Origin: Nelumbo lutea
Lineage: Eukaryota > Streptophyta > Magnoliopsida > Proteales > Nelumbonaceae
Length of the DNA: 64,000 nt
Direction: 5' to 3'
NCBI GenBank assembly: GCA_022828595.1
Contig: JAKGHH010000005.1
Span: 26,796,193-26,860,192, forward strand
The notes beneath the pieces were generated by a model that was not told the DNA's origin, searched no databases, and saw only the letters and a list, made by a program, of their open reading frames with translations. Both the position numbers and the translations under genes were made by a program. Below are positions 31,723-42,076 of this stretch, in pieces; position 1 is the stretch's first letter, and the number at the start of each line of letters is the position of its first letter.

Positions 31723-33160
31723 TTTCTAATAAAACAACAAAATCATTAGTCCACAACCTTAGTTTGATTCAAGTTACCTACATAGATATGGCTTTTAATC
31801 TATGTTCCATTCCCATTTGTTCATTTCTGAGATTTCCCTCCTTTCTTAGTGACGAAGACGGCGAAATGTCTCTGAAAATGTGGGAAATCACATGGGGTGC
31901 GTGAAGCCAACCGTTTCAGTTGCATAAGCCCACCACCTTTTTGTGACGGATCATATCCACTCATCAGATGAGTTTCTCTTTGGCCTTTGTCAGACAAGGT
32001 TCAGAGCCGTTTTCAGGTAAACCTTTCTGTCCAGTGAGTGTTCACCCATCATATTCAGGTTACGCCAAGGTACCATGAGAAAGTTCCCATTTTTCAGTGA
32101 AGCCCCTCCCACATCGGTCTATGATGCCCCTATCATCTTATGAAACACTCAAACAGATCCAACAACAAATGGATAGCCCAATTTTATGGTGCATTTCCTC
32201 ATTACTGATGGACCCATCATTGTGCTAATGACGGAAGGCCTTTAGAGAGTCCATCATATGGATCTCCCTATCACATGCATTCATATTTGCTGGAGGGAAC
32301 AAAATTACGCCATAGTTCTAATTTAGGTCAAACCAAAGTGGCTCCCACTGACTTTCATAAAGTCAAATTTTTGGTGAGCCTTAATCGGCTAGGGGTTCCG
32401 TACGTATCCCTTTTCAGGGTTATGGGGCCCACCAAGAAAGGAAGGGTCATCCAATGACCTTAAGGGACACCATGGAAATGAGGTGCATTCAGCCATGGTG
32501 TGCGAAAGAGCCACTAACGAGTCATCATTGGCCAAGTGCTTATGGCCCATGGTTGCAGCACATCAAACATCCAATCATCACATGAATAGGGTGGAATTTA
32601 TCCAATCAATCAACTGTTGTAAAACCCATTAAATGACCCATTTGAAATCCACAACATTAACAATTAACGTCTAGTAGGTGTATGGGCTGAATCGCAGTTA
32701 GTAGTTCGGCCCATACAACTTTTTTCACAAGTGTGGGCTTTTGTAGTTTTAACCTTTTAAAACTGAGCTTTACAGGTAGGCCGAATTAATCCCTGTAATT
32801 GAACATCAATTTTGGAACAAAAGTATGAGGAAAAATGGACTAAAAAACAGTCCCTTTCGAACCCCAGATTTGGTCCAAACAGTTTTGGTCCAATCTAGTC
32901 CGAAATGGTTCAAAATTGATTTTCAATTCAAGAATTAATTCATGAAAGATCTGAAATTAATATTTTTGATTTTAGACAAACACAAATCAACTATGGATAG
33001 TTCGCACCACCTGCAAAACAGAGGTTAATCACTAGGGTTGCAGTTTCAAACTGCAAATCGCAGAGAACGATTTCTCCATCTACAAATCTCCAGTGCTGCC
33101 TTCTTCTTCCTTCTTCTTTAATCAAGAAAAATAAAAAAAATAACAGAAATCCTATTTCTA
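31723..33160 (-). mobile_element. Probable 5' leader or diverged 5' LTR of Copia element A
   Basis: This lies directly upstream of the gag start on the minus strand. I find no copy of the 3' LTR start (TGTTAGTCAG) and no initiator-tRNA-Met primer site. Weak shared phrases with the 3' LTR, such as the CTTRATYAARAAGAAR tract, are not enough to define an LTR. The right limit is set by the first codons of element B. No host gene is seen. Confidence 0.4.
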
Positions 33161-33959
33161 TTAATTACATTCTTACTTGAAGAAACAGGATTGTTAGGTG
33201 CTAAACCAGCAGAAACTCCTATGGAACTTAATGTCAAGTTGAGTGTTGATGCAAGTGAAGAGTTTGATGATCTTGGAAGATACAGGAGGTTAGTGGGAAA
33301 GTTGAATTATCTGACTATTACTCGACCAGATATATCATTTGCTGTGAGTATGGTGAGTCATTTTATGCAACATCCTCAGATTCCTCATTGGGAAGCAGTT
33401 CTAAGGATTGTTAGGTACCTGAAGGGTGCTCCAAGTCGTGGTTTGCTATACCAAAACGGAGGGACTCTTGAAATAGTAGGGCATACAAATGCTAATTGGA
33501 CTGGTTCTATATCAGGCAGGAGATCAACTACAGGGTATTATACATTCCTTGGTGGCAATCTTGTAACTTGGAAGAGTAAGAAACAAACAGTGGTGGCAAT
33601 GAGTAGTGTAGAAACTGAGTACAAAGCTATAGTTCATACCACATGTGAACTAGTATGGTTGAAGAACTTGCTACAAGAGATAGGGTTCTCGGTTGACAAA
33701 CCCATGAGACTATACTGTGATAACCAAACTGTTGTTCACATCTCTTCCAACCTAGTCTTCCATGAGAGAACCAAGCATATCGAGGTTGATTGTCACTTTG
33801 TGAGAGAGAAAGTGATAAGTGGAATGATAACTACATCTCATGCGAACTCAAGAAATCAGTGGGCAGATCTCTTTACAAAGGGATTGTCTCGGGGCAGATA
33901 AGATTATATTTGTGACAAGCTGGGGTTATATGACATATACTCTCTAGCTTGAGGGGGAG
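33160..33959 (+). pseudogene. Copia element B, RT end and RNase H, 5'-truncated
   Basis: The frame begins at LEETGLLGAKPAETPM, inside the reverse transcriptase-RNase H connection, and continues through LTITRPDISFAVSMVSHFMQ, HTNANWTGS (first RNase H Asp changed to Asn), SSVETEYKA, YCDNQT and KHIEVDCHFVRE to a stop at 33899. A polypurine tract GAGGGGGAG follows at 33951-33959. Gag, protease, integrase and the RT palm are absent. Its RNase H is closest to that of element D. Confidence 0.9.
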
Positions 33960-34243
33960 TGTTAGAATACACAAATCAGGGGTATTTTGGTCATTTATAT
34001 TTATCTATTTAAGAGTGAAATGTCTATTTTATTTAAGTTTAAGTTATGTGTCCCATCACTTATGGGGGACAATATGGTCTTTCTTGTAACTATGTTATTG
34101 GAGATAAATACAAGTGGGTCGGCTAGAGGTGGATTGATTTCCTAATTTGGCCGAACCCTTCTTCTCCTTCTTCTTCTTCTCTTCTTCTTCTTTCTCTTCT
34201 TCTTCTTCTCTACTTTAACCTAGAATCAAATAGGGATTTTACA
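33960..34243 (+). mobile_element. Copia element B, 3' LTR (right limit tentative)
   Basis: The LTR starts TGTTAGAATACACAAATC directly after the polypurine tract. A CTTCTTCTT tract lies at about 34158-34212, and GGGATTTTACA at 34243 is a plausible CA end, giving about 284 bp. There is no second copy to confirm it. Confidence 0.6.
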
Positions 34244-35314
34244 TACATATTGTATATAATTGTTTCATATAGAAAGCAAGCTAGGGTTAGAGTCTTTTAG
34301 AGGAGATCCTTGAGCTTCACCAGTGTTAGAGTAAGCTTTGTTGAAAAGTCTGAGTTTGTTTTTCACCCATCTATTGGGATCATCCTCCTTGAGTTGAGTA
34401 TATGTGAATACTCCAGCAACTGAGTTAGTTTGAGCTATAAACTATTATATCTACCTAATGAGAGGTTCCCCTTGTTGTAAACTAGTACCTGTGATATATG
34501 AGTGAAGATCTTTGAGTAGGTAGGTATTGCATGCATGTGAAAGCCTTGCTGGTTTGGGTCGTGTTGGCACCTGTGTAAGTCCAATTGGTTCAAGTATTGT
34601 AAGCACCTATGAAGCCTTGTTGGTTATAAGGGCTTGGTTGGCAATCGGGAAGTCTAATCAGTTAGTGCAAAAACGTTAGTGATCGTTTGAGGTAGAGGTC
34701 GTAAGCATGGTTGGTTGAACCTCTAAAAAATATTGTTCCCTTGTTTTTGTTTCTTTTCTTTTCTTTTCAAGTTTGCAATTCATTTTCTTTGTGCTTTTTT
34801 TTTTCGTTGTGTTTATTCTTCTAAAAAAATATTAACTGCACTAACATGACTAACTGGAGTAACTGCTTTACTTTTATTGTTATTGCTATTTACATTTATT
34901 GTTCATTTATATTCTAGCATCATTTACTTTGTCCTATTAGTCTAATAACGTTTTTGCCATAGTTCTATTTGATCGCTCAACGAGTTCACTTTTTTTAGGA
35001 ACCCCATTTAGTGAAGAGGCTATTCTAGAGTTGTCAACAAAGCAAACCTCTCTTCTCTCCCTACCTCATTGTTGCTTGCCCCCTCTTTTGGGCTTGTTCT
35101 TTCACTATCGAATGTTGAACCTGCACCTGTCATTAATCTAGAACCAGGCTACAATGGCTGATTGGGGACCTCAGATCTGGTTTTGCTTCTTGTATTTCAC
35201 AATTGCAACAGTATTGAACTAATCTTCAGATTTCTGGACAGCTACAGAACTCTTTCCGCCATTGTTCAGTTTCAAGTGCAAATCAGATTTGTTGTAGAAG
35301 GCAACCTCACTTCA
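34244..35314. other. No gene; possible fragment of another LTR
   Basis: The phrase GGTTGGTTGAACCTCTAAAA followed by a T-rich TTCTTTTCTTTTC run at 34700-34770 is reminiscent of Copia (Sirevirus-like) LTR 3' regions, but no paired LTR or coding region is present. Short frames match nothing. Confidence 0.35.
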
Positions 35315-35322
35315 CTAGCAAG

Positions 35323-36243
35323 CATAGTTTTCAAGGCGCCAAGGTGAACTAGGCAACAAGGGAGCACTTAGTTGCTTAGTCACCTAGGCGCATGCCTAGG
35401 CATCACTTAAGGTCTAAAAAAGGATAGAAAAAGGGGGCTGATCCCCTCTTTCTATTGTAGGAAAAGAAGTAAAAAGACAAAAAATTAATGGTTGTAACGT
35501 GGAAAATATGGGGTGGAGCCCCTATTCTTGTCTTTTGAAAATGAAAGCACATAAAAGAACAATCAAAAAATGGTGGAGACTTAAGGGCAAAGCCCTTGTT
35601 TTTGTTCTAGAAGAAAAATGGTCAGAGCCCATGTTTTTGTACCAGGAAAAGGAAGAAGGGGCTTCAGCCCTATTTTTGTACTAGAAGAAGAAAATAAGGA
35701 GTAGAGCTCCTATTTTTGTTCCAGAAGAAGAAGAAAGATAAGAAGAGGCAGAGCCCCTGTTTTTATCCAGAAGAAGGAAAGGAAGGGGGAGCCCATGTTT
35801 TTGTTCTAGAAGAAGAAAAATAAGAAGGGGAGGAGCCCTTGTTTTTGTTCCAAAAGGAGGAGGGAAGACAAAGGATGAGGAGATGAAGAGCATACCTCCT
35901 GGATTCTGTGATTGGTTGGTGTTCCTTGCCAAAGACTTTGAACACTACATCATTCAAACTCTATTAGTTTTCCTCGGTTCTTACCTTCCTTTCACTCAGA
36001 ACCATAACAAAACAAGAAGCTAACTATAAAAGATATTATTTAGTGAAAGAAATAATAAAATGATAGTCTATCATGTCTATATTAATACTATATGCTAAAA
36101 ATATAAAAACATATGAAACATTGTATAACTTTGTATAAGTGGTATATAAACCACTTGGCGTTTGGGTGAGGCGAGCCCCAAAAAGCGACTAGATACCTAG
36201 ATGTCGCCTAGGCGCCTACCTAGGTGTCACTTTGGAAACTATG
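35323..36243. mobile_element. MULE/hAT-like TIR element carrying a minisatellite, 921 bp
   Basis: The ends CATAGTTTTCAAGGCG and, inverted, CATAGTTTCCAAAGTGAC are followed on both sides by CCTAGG/TAGGCGCCTAGGCG palindromes. The flanks CTAGCAAG (35315-35322) and CTAGAAAG (36244-36251) differ at one of eight positions and look like a target duplication. The interior holds the 42-bp repeats listed separately. Confidence 0.7.
35444..35862 (+). repeat. Minisatellite, unit about 42 bp (GAGCCCNTGTTTTTGTTCYAGAAGAAG)
   Basis: Roughly eight to nine units of GAGCCCCTGTTTTTGTTCCA followed by GAAGAAGAAAA occur in tandem with 37-60 bp spacing. Each keeps the AGAGCCC...TTTTTGT core while the AG-rich part varies. 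Open frames on both strands here are by-products of the repeat. Confidence 0.75.
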
Positions 36244-36509
36244 CTAGAAAGACAATTTTGGGAAAAGATTTGATAGTTTGCATTAACTCCAATATTATAA
36301 ACATCAAAGTTTTCTTTATTTCTTTCTCTTACAAGTTGCTAAACCATGAGTTGCAGCAATGAACTTGAAACTGGCAACTAAAATCTCCATTAGAAGGTGA
36401 GTGTTCTTGGTTGAAGTAGTTTTTTGCCCATATAAGTACCACATAAGAAATTAAATTAATGTCAGATGGACCAAAAGGGTAAATTTGTATTTTATTTTCA
36501 AAAAAAAAA

Positions 36510-37044
36510 GGGTAAAGTGCTGAAACATCCCCTAAAGTCTATAATCATCGCTGAAACCTCCCCTAAAGTTTTGTAATTACAATCACCTTCCCTAAACTTT
36601 TTGACAGTTGCAAGTAGACCTCCTTCAATTAGAATCCTATAATAAAAGGTGCAAAAATGTCCAAAAGACCCATGCAATTACTATTGAAGCTGGTTTCTAC
36701 AAAAAAGAAAAAAAAAACACAAACACAAACACAAACTTTATAAACAACAAAAAAAATATAGAATTTAAAGTTGCAGCTTTACCTTTGAGTGATTGATATG
36801 AAGGGAAATTTTGAAAAATAAATCTATTTCAAAAAAGAGATAGAAAGGGTTTGGGCGAAATATATATGAAGTGAAAATTTAGAAAGTAAACATTTTGGTC
36901 AAAAGTAACTGCATGGGCGTTTTGGACATTTTCATGCCTCTTTTAGAGGAATCTAACAAAGGGAGTCTACTTGCAACTATGCTAGAAAGTTTAGGGGAGG
37001 TGATTGTAATTACCAAACTTCAGGGAAGTTTTAGACATTTACCC
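36510..37044. mobile_element. MULE-like MITE with long terminal repeats, 535 bp
   Basis: Left arm GGGTAAAGTGCTGAAACATC...TTGTAATTACAATCACCTTC...GTTGCAAGTAGACCTCC pairs with the inverted right arm GGGTAAATGTCTAAAACTTC...GGTAATTACAATCACCTCCC...GTTGCAAGTAGACTCCC, over about 80-110 bp. The left arm has an internal duplication (CTGAAACNTCCCCTAAAG twice). No 9-bp duplication was found; the left flank is a poly(A) run. Confidence 0.75.
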
Positions 37045-37330
37045 AAATATTTAACCTGCACACTAAGCCACAAGCAAATAGTTATTGACAGTTTGGTAAA
37101 TGGTAATAGAGGGGAGGTCCTAACAAAGGGTGTCCACAAACAAACTTTTGATGCACATGTATGAATACCGGTTGGTTACCGCTTTTAATTGGAAGCCGAT
37201 CGAATTGTCCAACACCCCGCACCCCATACACATTCCTGAAAAAAAACAGTCATGCCAGCAAAAACAATACATTTTTTTTTACAGTGCAGCTGCTATGGTG
37301 GACGTGTTCTACCATTGCCATTTTACACTA

Positions 37331-37535
37331 ATTTTAAGTTTTAGGGGAGTTTAGGACTTAAGGGTTTAGAGTTTAGATTTTAGGGTCTAGGGTTTAAGAT
37401 TAAGTGTTAGGATTTATAGTTTAGATTTTAAGGTTTTAGGGTTTAAGATTTAAAGTTAGGGCTTAGGAGCTTAGGATTTAGGGTTTAAGGGTCTAATGTT
37501 TAGACTTTAGAGTTCAGAGTTAAGGATTTAGGGTT
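37331..37535 (+). repeat. Degenerate interstitial telomere-type repeat (TTTAGGG)n
   Basis: About 200 bp consist of variants of the plant telomere unit: TTTAGGGTTTAAGATTTAAA, TTTAGGGTCTAGGGTTTAAG and GATTTAGGGTTTAGATG, with exact TTTAGGG units interspersed with TTTAGAG, TTTAAGG and TTAGGAG. The G-rich strand is the plus strand. It ends abruptly at both sides in non-telomeric DNA. Confidence 0.75.
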
Positions 37536-37850
37536 TAGATGTAAAAATCTGGAGGTGATAAAAACACGTCTTCCCAACGTGGTAGGAGCCTAGTATTGTC
37601 CACAAAATCACTCACATGGTTAGACCTTGGTTATGAAAATAACAATCTAGCAAGGATAGTTTAATTGGACCATAACGTTCTGATGCATTAAGTTTACTTG
37701 CGATGTAGTGCCTCACAATGTAAACATAAATACTCCATAAGTATTTCAGAGACGAATTTGTATGTTATTGTTCCCCATTACTGGTCATTGGAGAGAGAGA
37801 GATTTGTATATTATTGATGCTGATTAGTCGTTGTATGAAGTTCATTAACT

Positions 37851-37851
<1 letters not shown>

Positions 37852-37881
<30 letters not shown>
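37852..37881 (+). repeat. (GA)n microsatellite
   Basis: About 15 uninterrupted GA units, with a shorter GAGAGAGAGAGA tract at about 37791-37801. They lie just beyond the 3' end of the MLO-like gene. Likely polymorphic. Confidence 0.9.
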
Positions 37882-37884
<3 letters not shown>

Positions 37885-38168
37885 TGTAGAATCACCCCTG
37901 GTTCTATTCGATGAATGTTTTCCAGGGGGAGTCCAAAACAAAGAAGCACAGAATGTTTGGCATATGTATGCTCTGATGTCAAACTACGAAAGTTTGTTAC
38001 TGTACCCAAACGCATGGCCAATTTTTCTTTCTAGTACAAAAAGCATGCTGTGAAAATACATTTTGCACAATCCATTTCACAGCAGAAGATACACACAGTA
38101 AAAGCAAAAATGCATGCTACTTTGAATTTCAAAAGCATAAAAGTCTATCCAAATAGCACCTAAATCTG

Positions 38169-38618
38169 TCAGGTCTTCCGAAACAACTCTAGAAGAGTAT
38201 AAACCTTACCTAGCTCTTGACTGGAGATATCATCTATGCCATATGATGGAGGCTGTGATAATTCATTACTTCGGAATCTAGATGAATGGTTTGAAGCACG
38301 GAAAGATTGGTCATATTGGGGCTCATCAGAGCTGTTGAAAACTATTTCATCTGCAGATGTTATAGGCAGCTCATCTACAGATGTTATGGTGAGCTGATTT
38401 AGTGAGGCTGCAGAAGAGCACCGAGATAAAGTTCCAGAGGCAACTGTTATTTCATCCCTCTCATCTATAGCTGATTCAAGAGAACATGTAGATCGTGCTG
38501 TTCCGGGACGAGAATGCAAAGAATCATGCTTGGATTTCTCCTTCACTCTCTTACACCAGCTATGAAGGGACTCTCTAACTCTCTCTGCAATCAAGGCTCT
38601 CTTAAACTTGGATCCCAT
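38169..38618 (-). CDS. MLO-like protein, last exon (C-terminal cytoplasmic tail)
   Basis: The exon encodes 149 residues starting [10 protein letters not shown] right after an acceptor TTAATTTTCAG, and ends in a stop. It matches the region after the seventh membrane helix of MLO proteins, where TQMGS is conserved, and contains the calmodulin-binding amphipathic segment [17 protein letters not shown] with the family's Leu and Trp. The tail [15 protein letters not shown] and the terminal LLELFRKT resemble, from memory, the MLO4/11/14 clade. The Met is internal to the protein, not a start codon. The frame is open throughout. The upstream exon is 21 kb away at 59788. MLO proteins are plasma-membrane proteins acting in powdery-mildew susceptibility, root touch responses or pollen signalling, depending on clade. 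Confidence 0.9.
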   Translation of the reverse strand: MGSKFKRALIAERVRESLHSWCKRVKEKSKHDSLHSRPGTARSTCSLESAIDERDEITVASGTLSRCSSAASLNQLTITSVDELPITSADEIVFNSSDEPQYDQSFRASNHSSRFRSNELSQPPSYGIDDISSQELGKVYTLLELFRKT

Positions 38619-39529
38619 CTGAAAATTAATACAGGAAGAACATCAAACATTAAGAATCTCATATTGAAATAGCAATACCATAATGAACAATTTTAGTTGG
38701 GGTACAACCATGAATTGAACTTTTATTAAGATAGCTAGGTTAGCAAAACCTAAACCATTGACAAGTGCTCATACCTTTGGTTAATACCCTGACCAACCTT
38801 TTTGGACTTTCTGGAAAACACTTCAATTGTAGGAATGACAAACTTTATTCAGAATTAAAATAAATTACCTATCTCCATTACACTGTTCAACCTCCTTAAT
38901 CTTTTCTATAGTTTGACATGTAGTCTCGAACAATGCTTCACAATCAAGATACTTCTAGAGAAATTATTAATGATATTATTCAGTTATTTAGTAACAACAC
39001 GCCCAGAATTTATGTTAGATTTTCAAGATTTTGGGATCTTAGATATTATTTGACCAACCTTTCTAATGACACCAAATCAAAAGGGGCATGTTGACACGTT
39101 AAATTTAAGGCTACCAAGATATAAAGCCTATGAATTAGAAACCAAGAAACAAACCTACCAAAAATAAGCTCAATGAAGCTTAAAGGACTTCCAAAATTTA
39201 GAGAAGAGTTTGTTTGCAGCCATGGAGAATGAGAGAGAGGAAAGTGTAGAAATCTTTAATGGTATGCAGATAGCAAACAAAGAAAATAAAAAGAGAAAAA
39301 GGAAAGAGAATAGAGGAAGAGAAAGGGAAGAAAAAAGGTCTTCCAATTGAGATGATTAATTTCTCTCGTAGTCATTCAGACCCTTTGTAATAGCAGAACA
39401 TTACATGTCCTGACCCTGTTTATGAAAATACTGTAATTCCTATACCACTCACATCAAGAAATAAAAGCATTAACTGTGACTGCAAATTTTCCATCCCTTT
39501 CTTACAAACATGGTATGATTGATCTGATA

Positions 39530-39925
39530 TTGTTTAAGCCCCTTCTGCTAGATAACTTTGTTAAGCCTGCTAAACCAGGTCCCTGGTGACTGCTTAACAC
39601 AAAAAGGATTTTTTTTTTTCAAGTGGTAAACCATCCCCTCACCGTCCTCAAAACCAGGGGCTGTACAATATAATTTATCAACTAGATCTCCATTTAGAAA
39701 GGAATTTGTAATGTCAATGTGATGAAGATACCACATTAGATTAGTAACCAAAGACTAGGGAATCTATATGGAGTTCATCTTCACTACTGGTGCAAATATC
39801 TTTGTATAATCAACACCATACATTTGGACCTAAACCCTTTGTCTACCAACCAGACATTATACCTTGCTATAGACCCATCAGCCTTGTGCTTCACACTTTA
39901 CAGATTAGTCCCACTTGCACCCTAA
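39530..39925 (-). pseudogene. Copia element I, reverse transcriptase fragment
   Basis: On the minus strand SVKHKADGSIARYNVWLVDKG corresponds to the [20 protein letters not shown] box, and after a frameshift HHIDITNSFLNGDL to the RT motif A (xxDVKNAFLNGDL), followed by KQSPGTWF. Several stops and shifts. It is separated from its gag by an internal deletion and a MITE. Confidence 0.75.
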
Positions 39926-40056
39926 AGCTGTGCTTGGTTAGAAGGAAAAAGTAGGGAAGGAAATGAAAGGTAAGGAAACCTGTACAAACCAAACAGCCTA
40001 CCTTTCCCTACCTATGTGCAGGTTTCTCTACCTTTTCTTTCAAACCAAACACAGCC
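39926..40056 (+). mobile_element. Tourist-like MITE, GGCTGTGTTTGGTTTGAA family, copy 3
   Basis: The 131-bp element has arms AGCTGTGCTTGGTTAGAAGG and, inverted, GGCTGTGTTTGGTTTGAAAG. TAA lies outside both ends (39923-39925 and 40057-40059). It sits in the decayed Copia I. Confidence 0.85.
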
Positions 40057-40059
40057 TAA

Positions 40060-40735
40060 AGCTTCCTTCTCCTTACTCACTACATGTTTCTTTGCAGAGG
40101 ATTTGTTTCCATTTGATGCAGAAATCAAAGCAGAATGTTCTAACTTAGTCTTCATCACAGTCTTTCTGGAAGCCTCTTGTTGAATGACAGGGTATAACTT
40201 CATCAATAGGAGGAATGCCACTACACCCCAATAATTGCATTCTCACTATCTCAAAATCTAGATTCAACCCTGACAAGAATTCACATACCCGGTTTTCATT
40301 TTTAAGAGATTCATATTGAGCAGCATCCTCATCATCCTTCCAATGGATGGCCTTGTAGTGATAAAGTTGTTCCTAGATTGCTTGTAAGGCAGCATAGTAA
40401 GCAAGAATACTCATCTCCACTTGCCTAAGATTAGCAATATCCTGTCTGAGCTGAAAAGTCAGCTCCATTTCTCCTTCTATAAATAAGTCTCGTTCACTCT
40501 CTCCCAGATTCGGGCAGATATTTTGAAAAACATAAGTCCTCTACTAATTTGGGGTATCATATAGTTCCATAGCCAAGACATAATGATTATGTTTTCCCGT
40601 TCCCACACATCCAACATAGGATCATCATCAGCTGGTCTTTTCATCTTCCCACTCAAGTATCCAAGCTTTCCTCTGCCAGCAAGCTTAACCTTAGTAACCT
40701 GTAAGCTTGAGTCCTGTCCAAGATTAGAAATGGGC
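40060..40735 (-). pseudogene. Copia element I, gag fragment
   Basis: The minus strand reads VTKVKLAGRGKLGYLSGKMK, DVWERENIIIMSWLWN and ARIWERVNETY, matching the gag of element E (RGKLGYLLGDMKEP, ENYLVMTWLCNSM). Stops and frameshifts follow, and the zinc-knuckle and protease parts are lost. Confidence 0.75.
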
Positions 40736-41095
40736 TGTTTGGCTGATTAGGAATGGTAGATTGAGAAGAGATTTCTTGGCCCATCTCAGATCAACTTCCA
40801 ACCAATTCAGATCAATGAGACAAATCCAAAACACACAGCCAAAGGAAAGAAGCCCCAAGAAAAAAGTCCACAAGAACAAAGAACAGTAATCGCGGCAAAA
40901 TAAACGAAGAGGAAAAATCACCAAATATTCAATAAGCCACCAAAAAATGGAGAAACCAACTTCTCATAACAAAGGAATATGTCCTCGACCACCACAAATC
41001 AATCACAAACACAAAAGATATTTGTGCTGTTCACCATGACCGGAAAAAGTATGGGAAAAATATTGATACTTACCAGATGGGTCTCCAATCATATT

Positions 41096-41100
41096 CAAAG
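41096..41100 (+). other. Target-site duplication of Copia C, left (CAAAG)
   Basis: CAAAG precedes the 5' LTR and recurs directly after the 3' LTR at 46793-46797. A perfect 5-bp duplication is standard for Copia integration. Confidence 0.9.
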
Positions 41101-41391
41101 TGTTAGAATGTTAGAGTGATGTTCGGCTGATAAGAGTTCTTATTAGCCCATTCTTATGTTTAACTTATCTTGTAACTGGGCTTGTGTTAATGGGCCTAAT
41201 CATATTTAATGATTTAAGTCATCTGGGTGTCCCATCACTAATCAGGGGCATCCCAGTAATTTCTTGTACCTTGTACTATATTCATCTATAAATAAAGGAC
41301 TGGTTGACTGGATAGTACAGTTCGACATTGTCTTCAGTTCTGTGGTTCTCTTCTCTTCCTTGCTACTTCGAGTATAGCTCTCCAGATTACA
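41101..41391 (+). repeat. Copia C 5' LTR, 291 bp
   Basis: It starts TGTTAGAATG and ends CCAGATTACA. TATAAATA at 41287-41294 is a probable TATA box for element transcription. About 99% identical to the 3' LTR at 46502-46792. Confidence 0.95.
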
Positions 41392-41403
41392 TGGTATCAG
41401 AGC
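41392..41403 (+). other. Copia C primer-binding site (TGGTATCAGAGC)
   Basis: Directly follows the LTR and is complementary to the 3' end of plant initiator tRNA-Met, the usual Copia primer. Confidence 0.9.
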
Positions 41404-42076
41404 ATTAGCTCCTTCCTGGTTTCAGCAGGCGCACTCTTTTCTCTTGCTGTCTTTTCATCTTCTCTCTTCCTTTTCTGGGTAGCTGCAGTGAAGACCTAGG
41501 AGTGTAAGAGAGTAAAGCAAGTTCGAACCTAGGGTTTCTCTTGGTTGTAGGACTCAAGTGAAGTAAGACCCAGAAGTAGATGTCCTATTAGATTATCTCC
41601 AGCAAATAGTAGATATTGGGCTACTAAGAGAGGTCTGTATAGGACGGACCTAGTTGAGGACTGATTTCAGCAGCCCTAGCACTAGCCGAAAGGGGGAGAG
41701 CTTCCTCTACAGTTGCAGCTTCATGCTCCAGCAAGACTTGCGCAGAACAAGTGGTAAAGACTTAGCCTTCTCTACAGTTGCAGCTTCGTGCCCCAGCAAG
41801 ACTTGGGCAGAATTGTGGTAACTTCAGTTACAGATTCTCTTCAGGTCGGTTATCAGTCCTACTTTGTGAACTTCAGTTACTGCACTGCACAGTTACTTCA
41901 GGTTGCAGAACAAGTCCTAACTGAAGTAACTTCAGTTACTAGCACTGTGAACTGGTTCAGTTACTTCGACCAGTCCTAAACAGCACTGCACAGTACCCGA
42001 ACTGTGAACACTTCTACCAACATTGTGAACACTGTGACCACTTCGGCCAGTCCTAAACAGAACCACCTACAACACT

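Noticed and set aside
31985..32010. Plus-strand GGTTCAGAGCC resembling a tRNA-Met primer site
   Set aside because: Element A is on the minus strand, the match needs a gap, and no LTR ends next to it.
35499..35957. Three overlapping frames with repeated Ser/Pro or Lys/Glu motifs
   Set aside because: They are translations of the 42-bp minisatellite.
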